Of a stretch of DNA of 55,058 bases, positions 26,465 through 33,877 are shown in pieces; position 1 is the stretch's first letter; each line of letters begins with the position of its first letter. The position numbers were made by a program, and so were the translations under genes. Origin of the DNA: Reyranellaceae bacterium (GTDB lineage: Bacteria; Pseudomonadota; Alphaproteobacteria; Reyranellales; Reyranellaceae). Location of the stretch: assembly GCA_022844045.1 (NCBI GenBank), contig JALHMM010000037.1, positions 1 through 55,058 of the forward strand. Direction: 5' to 3'. Below the pieces are notes generated by a model. The model had not been told where the DNA came from. It was given only the letters and a program-made list of their open reading frames with translations, and did not search any database.

Positions 26465-26489
26465 GTAGTCATATTTGACTACAAGTCAA
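26465..26489. promoter_or_regulatory. Three-half-site operator upstream of the HTH-AlbA_2 gene
   Basis: GTAGTCATATTTGACTAC (26465-26482) is a perfect inverted repeat with seven-base arms and a four-base spacer. It overlaps a second perfect inverted repeat, TTGACT-ACA-AGTCAA (26475-26489). AGTCA half-sites thus recur three times in alternating orientation within 25 bases. The position, just upstream of a gene with an antitoxin-like HTH, is that expected of an autoregulatory operator. Confidence 0.65.
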
Positions 26490-26635
26490 GTGATTCCGCA
26501 TCGCCGTACGTTGGCAGCGATGGGGCCAACACGCATGGGGCATCTCCGCACTTGCCCACCGAAAACTGAGGACGTTGATCCGGTGTCCCTGATCGATCAA
26601 TCTGGGCTCCACTATCCGGCAGGCGGAGGTATCCC

Positions 26636-27241
26636 ATGCCCGACAACATTCACATCAAGCTGAACACCGCGTCCGTTGAGGCGCGGGTCGATGCGATTCA
26701 GGCCGCGTTCGAGGAGCGCGGCATGAAACCGGCCGAGTTCATCGGCGAGTTCCGCGAGCTCGCCGAGGAGAAATGGCTGCCCGAGAACGGCGCGCGGGTT
26801 TGCGCCAAAGCGTGGACCGACCCGGCCTTCAAGGCGCGGCTGATGGCCAATGGCAAGGACGCGGTCGCCGAGCTCGGCTTGAGCATGCCGGCGCATCACC
26901 GCCATCTCGTCGTGCTGGAGAACACGGCCAGCATCCACAACGTGATCGTCTGCACGCTGTGCTCGTGCACGGCCTTCTCGATCATCGGCCTGCCACCGGA
27001 CTGGTACAAGGATCTGGAGTACCGCGCGCGCGCCGTGCGCCAGTCGCGCACGGTGCTGAAGGAGATGGGGCTGGAGCTGCCCGCTTCGACCGAGATCCGC
27101 GTGTGGGACACCACGGCCGACACCCGCTACATGGTGCTGCCGATGCGTCCATCAGGGACCGAGGGCTGGTCCGAGGAGAAGCTCGCCGGGCTGATCACCA
27201 AGGACATGATGATCGGCGTCGCGCGCGTCGCGGGGACTTAG
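26636..27241 (+). CDS. nthA: Nitrile hydratase alpha subunit, cobalt type
   Basis: A 201-residue metal-binding subunit; nitrile hydratase hydrates nitriles to amides. The claw motif is VCTLCSC at residues 105-111, with C106, C109 and C111 as ligands. Thr at 107, not Ser, marks the cobalt type. After the claw the sequence reads TAFSIIGLPPDWYK, where many characterised enzymes have YPWP before LGLPP, so it belongs to a divergent subgroup. Thiocyanate hydrolase gamma subunits share the claw and cannot be fully excluded. nthB follows after four bases. The ATG follows GGCGGAGG. Confidence 0.9.
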   Translation: MPDNIHIKLNTASVEARVDAIQAAFEERGMKPAEFIGEFRELAEEKWLPENGARVCAKAWTDPAFKARLMANGKDAVAELGLSMPAHHRHLVVLENTASIHNVIVCTLCSCTAFSIIGLPPDWYKDLEYRARAVRQSRTVLKEMGLELPASTEIRVWDTTADTRYMVLPMRPSGTEGWSEEKLAGLITKDMMIGVARVAGT

Positions 27242-27245
27242 GGAC

Positions 27246-27863
27246 ATGGACGGCATCCACGACATGGGCGGCCGGCAGGGCTTCGGTCGCGTGCGCTACG
27301 CGCTGAAGGCGCAGACCTTCCACGAGCCGTGGGAGAAGCGGGTCAACGCGCTGTACTCGCTTGCCGTGAAGTGCGGCATCTTCAATATGGACGAGTACCG
27401 CCACGCCATCGAGCGCATGGAGCCCCGGCACTATCTGTCGGCGAGCTACTACGAGCGCTCGCTGACCAGCCTGGCCACGCTCTGCGTCGAGAAGGGCATC
27501 CTCACGCAGGAGGAGCTGGAGCGACGCGCGCAGGGCCAGTTCCCGCTCGCCATGCCCAGCGCACCGGGGCGCGGCAACGTGCCGACGCGGCAGACCTTCA
27601 GGCCCGGCGACAAGGTGCGTGTGTTGACGGATCATGTGCCGGGCCATGTGCGCATGCCTGGTTACATCCGGGGCAAGACCGGCGTGGTGGTCAGCGAGTC
27701 GCCGAAGTATCCGTTCCCCGATGCGCATGCCCACGGCATCCACGCCGAGGACGAGCCGACCTACGATGTGCGCTTCAACGCCGAGGAGCTGTGGCCGAGC
27801 GACGCCGACCCGGCGCATGTGCATGTCGGTGTGTTTCAGAGCTACCTGGAGCGGGTGAGCTGA
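27246..27863 (+). CDS. nthB: Nitrile hydratase beta subunit
   Basis: A 205-residue beta subunit that opens with the hallmark MDGIHDMGGRQGFG. The N-terminal half is the helical domain (EPWEKRVNALYSLAVK, HYLSASYYERSLTSLATL), and the C-terminal half, from about 115, is an SH3-like barrel (FRPGDKVRV, YIRGKTGVVV, TYDVRFNAEELW). It pairs with nthA, four bases upstream. The NthE/P14K-type activator that normally loads cobalt is not present downstream; the next gene is a GST. Confidence 0.92.
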   Translation: MDGIHDMGGRQGFGRVRYALKAQTFHEPWEKRVNALYSLAVKCGIFNMDEYRHAIERMEPRHYLSASYYERSLTSLATLCVEKGILTQEELERRAQGQFPLAMPSAPGRGNVPTRQTFRPGDKVRVLTDHVPGHVRMPGYIRGKTGVVVSESPKYPFPDAHAHGIHAEDEPTYDVRFNAEELWPSDADPAHVHVGVFQSYLERVS

Positions 27864-27885
27864 ACTAAGCCAGCCGGCGAGATTT

Positions 27886-27939
27886 CCTCGCTTCGTGACG
27901 CGACGCGGACGTGGTGCTGTGCGTGTCAACGAAGCGAGG
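27886..27939. repeat. Inverted repeat after nthB
   Basis: CCTCGCTTCGT at 27886-27896 is the exact reverse complement of ACGAAGCGAGG at 27929-27939, with 32 bases between. The arm resembles the CCTCGCTTCG part of the longer palindrome at 52429-52497, so this may be a degenerate copy. It could act as a weak terminator between the nitrile hydratase genes and the GST. Confidence 0.5.
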
Positions 27940-27947
27940 GATGGTCC

Positions 27948-28613
27948 ATGCCGATGCGTCTTTATTCCGGCCCGCTCAGCATGTTCGGCGCCAAGGCGGA
28001 GATCGCCGCGCTCGAGAAAGGCCTCGACGTCCAGGTCGAGATGGTGCCCTTCGACATGAAGGCGCTCTACGAGCCCAGGCACCCCGAGGTCTTGCGCGTC
28101 AATCCCAAGCGCCAGGTGCCGGTGCTGATCGACGGCGACCTCGAACTCTTCGATTCGACGCAGATCTTCGAGTACTTCGAGGAGATCAAACCGCAGCCGC
28201 CGCTATGGCCCACCAGCGTACGCGGCCGCGCTCGCGCGCGGTTGCTGGAGATGAAGTCCGACGAGGTCTTCTTCCCGCACATCGTGAGGCTGATGGGCCT
28301 GCAGCGCAGCCTCGACGATCCGGCCGCGCTCACAGCAATCGGCGCTGCCACGGCCTACGACCGCGAGATGGAGGCGTTGTTGGCCGACGGCCGCTCATAC
28401 CTCGCCGGCGATCTCTCCTACGCCGACATCGCATTCTATATGGCGCAGTTCTTCGCCGACCGGCTGGGTGCGCCGATGCCAGCGGATGTCGGCCGCCTGC
28501 TGGCGTGGCGCGCGCGCATGACGGCGCGACCGGCGGTGCGTCAAGTGGCCACCGCCATGGCCCGTTTTCTGGTTTCCGTCGGCGGCCGCAAACCCAGCTT
28601 TATTGACCTCTGA
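27948..28613 (+). CDS. Glutathione S-transferase family protein
   Basis: A 221-residue GST. The N-terminal thioredoxin-like domain (residues 1-80) includes LRVNPKRQVPVLIDGDLELFDSTQIFEYFEE, with the cis-proline VPVL and the glutathione-binding DST. The all-helical C-terminal domain follows, with DLSYADIAFYMAQF containing the conserved N-capping region. The catalytic residue cannot be fixed with certainty. Substrate is unknown. Confidence 0.86.
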   Translation: MPMRLYSGPLSMFGAKAEIAALEKGLDVQVEMVPFDMKALYEPRHPEVLRVNPKRQVPVLIDGDLELFDSTQIFEYFEEIKPQPPLWPTSVRGRARARLLEMKSDEVFFPHIVRLMGLQRSLDDPAALTAIGAATAYDREMEALLADGRSYLAGDLSYADIAFYMAQFFADRLGAPMPADVGRLLAWRARMTARPAVRQVATAMARFLVSVGGRKPSFIDL

Positions 28614-28968
28614 CCGGGCGCGGACCCTGCCCGCAGTCCTCGCGTTCGATGGCCACACGGCGGCACCCGCCGCCGGTGCGTGCCGCAGGTGCGTGATGAC
28701 TTTGCTTGAGGCCGTGCGGAGCCTCGAAGGCGACCGCGAAGAGCACCACCGAGGGGAAAGTCCCCTGAATGTCAGCGACGCGAGACCCGCGACATCAGCA
28801 TCGTCAGTCCCGACCAGGCCATCCAGTAGGCGCCAGTTCGGCGCACACACCCGGCGCGAAAGATCAACGAGCCGCGTTCGCGGCAACCCTTGTGCGAATT
28901 CGCGGCAACTTTGGGAGAAAGGTAACGTTCGAGCTCCAGGGACGTTTCGTCGCCTCTGGAGCAAGCCA
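28614..28968. other. Non-coding stretch between GST and CHRD genes
   Basis: A 355-base gap. The frame of the CHRD gene happens to stay open upstream, but the extension lacks a plausible start and signal peptide and is less biased in codon use, so I treat it as untranslated. Apart from the promoter-like site at 28904-28929 I see short repeats only (GGTGCGTG-type words near 28673-28695) and no RNA fold I can name. Confidence 0.45.
28904..28929 (+). promoter_or_regulatory. Possible ECF-sigma (EcfG-like) promoter for the CHRD gene
   Basis: GGCAAC at 28904-28909, a 16-base spacer and CGTT at 28926-28929 resemble the alphaproteobacterial general-stress promoter GGAAC-N16/17-CGTT with one inserted base. 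The predicted start would lie about 30 bases before the ATG at 28969. Evidence is a single imperfect match. Confidence 0.25.
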
Positions 28969-29418
28969 ATGTTCACACGAATCCTGATGACCGCTGCGGT
29001 AGGTCTTCTTATCGTTGGCGGTACGGTGCTGGCCCAGGGCGGGCGGGCCCCGTCCGATCGTCGCGTCACCGCCTCGCTCACAGCCGCCAAGCAAGTGCCG
29101 CCGGCCCAAAGCGCCGGCGCGGGTACGGTCGAAGGCTTGATCAACATGTCCAGTCGCGAGCTGCGTTGGAACATCAAGTGCGGTGGGCTGACCGGGCCGG
29201 CGACGGCGATGCACTTCCATGGCCCGGCCACCGACGCCCAGAACGCCGGCGTCGTGGTGCCGATGCAGGGCGGTTGCGATGGGCAGGGCACGACGGGCAG
29301 CATGGTCATTGATCAGAACGCCTTGGCAGATCTGCTCGGCGGCAAGTGGTACGTCAACGTGCACACCCAGAGTTTCCCCAATGGCGAGATTCGCGGCCAG
29401 GTGTCGGTGACGCAGTAA
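28969..29418 (+). CDS. Secreted CHRD-domain protein
   Basis: A 149-residue exported protein with an N-terminal signal peptide (MFTRILMTAAVGLLIVGG, cleavage near VLAQG). The rest is one CHRD (chordin-like) domain: VTASLTAAKQVPP at its start, AMHFHGPA in the middle, and WYVNVHTQSFPNGEIRGQV at the end. Bacterial CHRD proteins are periplasmic or extracellular and have no established biochemical function. ATG 28969 is chosen because it fits the signal peptide. Confidence 0.85.
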   Translation: MFTRILMTAAVGLLIVGGTVLAQGGRAPSDRRVTASLTAAKQVPPAQSAGAGTVEGLINMSSRELRWNIKCGGLTGPATAMHFHGPATDAQNAGVVVPMQGGCDGQGTTGSMVIDQNALADLLGGKWYVNVHTQSFPNGEIRGQVSVTQ

Positions 29419-29425
29419 CGCGGCC

Positions 29426-31381
29426 CTAGAACGTGAACCGTGTGCCTAGCGTCAGGTTGATGCCGGGCAGCGGTGCTGCGTCCTTGATGAACGAGGTGTG
29501 CGCGATGGCGCGCTCGTTCAAGAGGTTGTTGGCGCGCAGGTACACCTGCCAAGTGTTGATCGGGTTGAACTGTCCGCTCCAGGCGACACCGACGTTGAGC
29601 ATGTTGTAACCCGGCGTCCCCGATTCGAACGACGCGACGTCACTCTGCCCGAACACGTGGTAGAATTGTACGAAGCCGCTCAGGTTCCCAGCACCTAGCT
29701 CATGACGAGCATCGACGCGGGCGCCAAGACGACCGGGCGGGATGCGCGGCAGGTTATCGCCGCCGGTGAGCCGCCCCCGCACATAGTCGCCAAAGACCGA
29801 GACGTCGATGTTGTCGTTGACCGCATACTTCACGTCGGCCTCCAGGCCGTAGAACTCGGCATCGGCCTGGCGGAAGTTGATCACGCGCCGGTCGTCCCTG
29901 GTCTCTCCGGTGTCGAACTGGAAGATGAAATCCTTGACCACGTTGCGATAGACGCTGACGCCGAACTGCAGCGCGCCGGTCTTCTTGCGCAGGCCGAGCT
30001 CGAGGTTGTACGAGGTCTCGGCACGCAGGTTGACGTCGCCGATCTCGAACTGCCCGGTGGCGACGTGTGCGCCGTTGGCGAAAAGCTCCTCGGCCGTCGG
30101 CAGGCGCTGCGAGCGCGAGAAGCCGATGGTCGCCGCATATCCCGGCGCGAAGTCCCAGGTGCCGCTGATCGAGGCGGAGAAGCCGTCATGGCCGCGGCTG
30201 GGCTGATCATTCGACGGCCTGATGTGCTGCCAATCGTAACGCAGCCCGCCTTCGATGTGGAACGGACCGATGCTGTAGCGCTCGATCAGGAAGACGCCGA
30301 AGCTTCGCGTCAGGGTCGGCGGCAGGAAGGCTTCCTCACCGATCGGCGTGAAGTCGCGCCGCAGCGCCTGTACGCCGGCCACGCCGCGCAGCCCGTCGAA
30401 CAGGCGGTGGACCACCTCGAGGCGGCCGTCGAACGCGTGGTTGTTGAAGGTCGTGGCGATCGCGCCGTCCTCGACCTCCTGATGCTCGTACCAGACATTG
30501 GCCAGCCGGAAGCGGATCTTCTCGACGCCGGCGAACGGCTCGCGCACCTCGCCCCTCACGTCGAGGCGTTGGCTGCGCATATTGATCAGCACGGTCGCCT
30601 CGTTGGGCAGGCCGTACTGGGTGCGGTGCTCGCTGTAGGCGGCGCCGACATAGCCCCAGTCGGCGACCCAAGACGTGCCCGCGCTGAAGTTCCAGCCGTT
30701 GTTGAACGAGTTGGGCACGCGCCGCGACAGCGGGTCGCCGAAGCCCTTGGCGGTGTAGTAGTCCTCGGCGTTGCGCACCGTGCCCTCGAGGCGCGCGGCG
30801 ACGTTGCCGTGGCCAACGGTGAAGCCAAGGAAGCCGGCGATCTCCTCGGCGCTGGAACTGAACTGCAGCCCGGTCTCGGCTTGGTAGCCCCGCGAGGGCA
30901 CCGCCGTCGGGATGCGCGAATCGATGACGTTGACCACGCCACCGATGGCGCCGCCGCCATACAGCAGCGTCGCGGGACCCCTGAGAATCTCGATCTGCCG
31001 CGCGCCGAACGGATCGCTGGTGACGGCGTGATCGGGGCTGACCGACGCCGCGTCGAGCGTATCGACGCCATCGTTCAGCACGCGCACCCGCGGTCCGTCG
31101 AAGCCGCGGATGATCGGCCGGCTGGCGCCAGCGCCGAAGTGGGTCGAGGTGACGCCCGGCAGGTCCCGGAGCGTCTCGCCCAGCGTCGCGGCACGGCGTT
31201 GATCGAGGCTCGGCCCGGCCAGCACCGTGGCCGGTGCGGCGACATCATCGATGCTGCGCGACAGCGGCACGCCGGTCACTTCCAGCGGCGGCAGGGTGAT
31301 CGTTGTAGGGGTCTGCGCACTTGAGGGCAGGGCGACCAGGACGCCGGCTGTGGCCAGAATCATCTTTCGAATCAAAGGCAT
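29426..31381 (-). CDS. TonB-dependent outer-membrane receptor, ZnuD-like (zinc uptake)
   Basis: A 651-residue outer-membrane receptor. A signal peptide ends near SSAQ; the plug domain covers about residues 50-160 (LGETLRDLPGVTSTHFGAGASRPIIRG, RQIEILRGPATLLYGGGAIGGVVNV); a 22-strand barrel follows and ends in phenylalanine (GTRFTF). The C-terminal wording GQSDVASFESGTPGYNMLNVGVAW is close to ZnuD-type receptors. A near-consensus Zur box 29 bases before the ATG supports zinc-responsive control. ATG 31381 fits the signal peptide; the open frame reaches further upstream through the Zur box. No ZnuABC genes are in the window. Confidence 0.88.
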   Translation of the reverse strand: MPLIRKMILATAGVLVALPSSAQTPTTITLPPLEVTGVPLSRSIDDVAAPATVLAGPSLDQRRAATLGETLRDLPGVTSTHFGAGASRPIIRGFDGPRVRVLNDGVDTLDAASVSPDHAVTSDPFGARQIEILRGPATLLYGGGAIGGVVNVIDSRIPTAVPSRGYQAETGLQFSSSAEEIAGFLGFTVGHGNVAARLEGTVRNAEDYYTAKGFGDPLSRRVPNSFNNGWNFSAGTSWVADWGYVGAAYSEHRTQYGLPNEATVLINMRSQRLDVRGEVREPFAGVEKIRFRLANVWYEHQEVEDGAIATTFNNHAFDGRLEVVHRLFDGLRGVAGVQALRRDFTPIGEEAFLPPTLTRSFGVFLIERYSIGPFHIEGGLRYDWQHIRPSNDQPSRGHDGFSASISGTWDFAPGYAATIGFSRSQRLPTAEELFANGAHVATGQFEIGDVNLRAETSYNLELGLRKKTGALQFGVSVYRNVVKDFIFQFDTGETRDDRRVINFRQADAEFYGLEADVKYAVNDNIDVSVFGDYVRGRLTGGDNLPRIPPGRLGARVDARHELGAGNLSGFVQFYHVFGQSDVASFESGTPGYNMLNVGVAWSGQFNPINTWQVYLRANNLLNERAIAHTSFIKDAAPLPGINLTLGTRFTF

Positions 31382-31409
31382 GCGCGTCCCCACGTCGGCG
31401 TAAAGCACG

Positions 31410-31426
31410 ACGTTATAACATAACAT
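31410..31426. promoter_or_regulatory. Zur (zinc uptake regulator) box
   Basis: The 17 bases ACGTTATAACATAACAT match the proteobacterial Zur palindrome ATGTTATANTATAACAT at 14 of 16 defined positions. The box lies 29 bases upstream of the TonB-receptor ATG, within a short AT-rich island. Zur with zinc would block transcription when zinc is plentiful. Confidence 0.72.
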
Positions 31427-31469
31427 TCCCCGTGTGAAGCGCCGTGACGTCGAGATCGGCGTCAATGCG

Positions 31470-31820
31470 TCAAAGCTTGGTGGCGAGGCGGGTGAGGAAG
31501 GTGGCGACGGTGGGGGTCAGCTCGCCGTCGGCCTTGGCGGCGATCACCTTGCCGCTGGCCGACAGGGTGGTGATCGCGATCGACCACTTCGCCGTGCCGC
31601 CTGCGGACTCGATGACATAGTCCGTGGTCGACTGCCCGGCCTGGTACGGCTCGAGCAGGCGCCAGCCGGTCCAATGAAAGCGCGCGAAACGGATAGCGGC
31701 GCGGTCGGCGGGGTCGACGACGTTGCCGTCGGGATCGAACAGGGTGACGGCCAACGTCGCGGCGGTGTCGACCTTCTCGCCATACTTCGCGACCAGGGCC
31801 TGAGCGATACGCGCGACCAT
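31470..31820 (-). CDS. Small protein of unknown function
   Basis: A 116-residue protein that I do not recognise. It has no signal peptide, membrane helix or cysteine. The sequence has a compact, folded look with an alternating strand pattern (TLAVTLFDPDGNVVDP, TTDYVIESAGGTAKWSIAITTLSASGKVI). ATG 31820 follows GGCGGAG at good spacing; a GTG five codons upstream is possible. It is upstream of, and on the same strand as, the Zur-controlled receptor, whose Zur box lies just past its stop, so it is probably a separate unit. Confidence 0.6.
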   Translation of the reverse strand: MVARIAQALVAKYGEKVDTAATLAVTLFDPDGNVVDPADRAAIRFARFHWTGWRLLEPYQAGQSTTDYVIESAGGTAKWSIAITTLSASGKVIAAKADGELTPTVATFLTRLATKL

Positions 31821-31859
31821 CGGGAACTCCGCCACAGGATTCAGCTGTAGCTCACCATA

Positions 31860-31881
31860 CCTTTCCCCCTCCGGGGGAAGG
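31860..31881. repeat. Solo copy of the CCTTCCCCC palindromic repeat
   Basis: A hairpin with arms CCTTTCCCCC and GGGGGAAGG around a TCC centre, with one extra T in the left arm. It belongs to the same family as 5662, 39050 and 54861. It lies between the dppF stop and the small unknown gene, where it could end dppF transcription. Confidence 0.6.
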
Positions 31882-31886
31882 CAAGC

Positions 31887-32888
31887 TTACGGATGCAGGT
31901 GGCAGGCGACAGCGCGGCCGCCGGGGCGGCCTTTGAGCGGTGGTTCCGCTGTCTTGCAGACATCCATCGCGTGCGGGCAGCGTGGATGGAAGCGGCAGCC
32001 TGGTGGCGGCCGCAGCGCGCTAGGCACCTCGCCCGTGATGATCTGCTGCGGGCGGGTGGCCTCGAGCTCGGGATCGGGAATCGGGATCGCCGCCAGCAGC
32101 GCCTGCGTGTAGGGATGCAGCGGATCGCGGTAGAGCTCGTCGCGCGTGGCGATCTCGACGATCTTGCCGAGATACATCACGGCGATGCGGTCGCTGATGT
32201 GCCGCACCACGGCGAGGTCGTGGGCGATGAAGATGTACGTCAGCCCCAGCCGCTGCTGCAGCTCCATGAACAAGTTCACCACCTGCGCCTGGATCGATAC
32301 GTCGAGCGCCGAGACCGCCTCGTCGCAGATGATCAGCGATGGCTCCAGCGCCATGGCGCGGGCGATGCCGATGCGCTGGCGCTGGCCGCCGGAGAACTCG
32401 TGTGGATAGCGATCAGCCATATCAGGCAGCAGGCCGACCATGGCGATCAGGGCCGAAACGCGCTCGCGCAACGCCTTGCGATCGTTGCCCAGCCCGTGAA
32501 CTTCGAGCGGCTCGCCGACGATGTCGCGCACGCGCATGCGCGGATTGAGCGAGCCGTAGGGATCCTGGTAGACCATCTGCATGCGCTTGCGGATGCCGCG
32601 CATGCGTTCCTCGTCGTGGCCGGCGATATCCTCACCCTCGAAGACGATGCGGCCCTCGGTCGGCGGCAGCATGCGCAGCACCGCCAGCCCCGTCGTCGAC
32701 TTGCCGCAGCCGCTCTCGCCGACAAGGCCCAAGGTCTCGCCGCGCTTGAGCGTGAAGGAGATGCCGTCGACCGCCTTGACCGTGGCGACCTGCTTCTGGA
32801 TCACCACGCCCTGCATGACGGGAAAATGAACCTTGAGATCCTCGACGCGCAGGATGTCGTCGGATGCCGGGGTGGTGGCGTCAGGCAT
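31887..32888 (-). CDS. Peptide-type ABC transporter ATP-binding protein (DppF/OppF family)
   Basis: A 333-residue ABC ATPase. Walker A is [10 protein letters not shown], the signature is [15 protein letters not shown] and Walker B is [14 protein letters not shown]. The C-terminal oligopeptide-transporter extension contains the cysteine cluster [14 protein letters not shown]. Together with DppD it powers the permeases DppB/DppC. It overlaps dppD by eight bases and is the last gene of the seven-gene operon. Confidence 0.92.
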   Translation of the reverse strand: MPDATTPASDDILRVEDLKVHFPVMQGVVIQKQVATVKAVDGISFTLKRGETLGLVGESGCGKSTTGLAVLRMLPPTEGRIVFEGEDIAGHDEERMRGIRKRMQMVYQDPYGSLNPRMRVRDIVGEPLEVHGLGNDRKALRERVSALIAMVGLLPDMADRYPHEFSGGQRQRIGIARAMALEPSLIICDEAVSALDVSIQAQVVNLFMELQQRLGLTYIFIAHDLAVVRHISDRIAVMYLGKIVEIATRDELYRDPLHPYTQALLAAIPIPDPELEATRPQQIITGEVPSALRPPPGCRFHPRCPHAMDVCKTAEPPLKGRPGGRAVACHLHP

Positions 32889-33870
32889 GGGCTTCCACAC
32901 GCGCGTCGAGGAAACAGGCCTTGAGATGGTTCTCGCCCACCGCCTCGAGCGGCGGCCGCTCGTCGTGGCAGCGCTGCGTGGCAAAACGGCAGCGCGCGGC
33001 GAAGGCGCAGCCCGGCGGCAGCTGCGCCAGGTTCGGCGGCTGGCCCTCGATCGGCACCAGGCGCTGGCGCGTGTCGCCGTCGAGCCGGGGGATCGAGGCC
33101 ATCAGGCCCTGGGTGTAGGGATGCCGCGGGAACTTGTAGAGGATGCGCGCCGGCGCGGTCTCGACGATGCGCCCGCCATACATCACCACCACGCGATCGG
33201 CGTAGCGCGCCACGACTCCCAGATCGTGGGTGATCAGGATCAGGGCGGAGCCAGCCTCGCGCGCCTGGTTCTTCAGCAGGTCGAGGATCTGCGCCTGCAC
33301 CGTGACGTCGAGCGCGGTGGTCGGCTCGTCGGCGATGATCAGCTTGGGCTGGCAGGCCAGCGCCATGGCGATCATGGCGCGCTGGCGCATGCCGCCGGAG
33401 AACTGGTGCGGCCAGGCGCCGACGCGGGCGGCGGCATCGGGGATGCGCACACGGCCGAGCAGCTCCTTGGCCTTGTCGATCGCCACGGTCCATGGCGCCT
33501 TGCGGTGCAGGTTGATCGGCTCGCCGATCTGCTTGCCGATGGTGAGCGCCGGATTGAGCGAGCTCATCGGCTCCTGGAAGATCATGGCGATCTTGTCACC
33601 GCGGATGGCGCGAATGCCGACATCGTCGAGCTTCAAGAGATCGACGCCGTCGAATATCACTTCGCCCTTCTCGATCTTGCCCGGCGGGTTGGGGATCAGC
33701 CGCAGGATGGAGAGCGCCGTGACGCTCTTGCCCGATCCCGACTCGCCGACGATCGCCACCGTTTCGCCGGCGGCGACGTCGAAGGACACCGAATCGACGG
33801 CGGTGACGATACCGCCGTCGGTCCGGAAACGCGTTGTCAGGTCGCGGACCTGGAGGAGGGGTTCTGCCAC
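32881..33870 (-). CDS. Peptide-type ABC transporter ATP-binding protein (DppD/OppD family)
   Basis: A 329-residue ABC ATPase. Walker A is GESGSGKSVTAL, the signature is FSGGMRQRAMIAMALA and Walker B is LIIADEPTTALDVT. The C-terminal Cys cluster CAFAARCRFATQRC is typical of oligo/dipeptide systems. It starts seven bases after the second binding-protein gene and overlaps dppF, so translation is coupled. Confidence 0.92.
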   Translation of the reverse strand: MAEPLLQVRDLTTRFRTDGGIVTAVDSVSFDVAAGETVAIVGESGSGKSVTALSILRLIPNPPGKIEKGEVIFDGVDLLKLDDVGIRAIRGDKIAMIFQEPMSSLNPALTIGKQIGEPINLHRKAPWTVAIDKAKELLGRVRIPDAAARVGAWPHQFSGGMRQRAMIAMALACQPKLIIADEPTTALDVTVQAQILDLLKNQAREAGSALILITHDLGVVARYADRVVVMYGGRIVETAPARILYKFPRHPYTQGLMASIPRLDGDTRQRLVPIEGQPPNLAQLPPGCAFAARCRFATQRCHDERPPLEAVGENHLKACFLDARVEAHA

Positions 33871-33877
33871 GGTGCGC

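Noticed and set aside
31434..31850. A 138-codon plus-strand frame opposite the small unknown gene
   Set aside because: The minus-strand frame has a good ribosome-binding site and a protein-like pattern; the plus-strand frame is its shadow and runs over the Zur-controlled promoter side.
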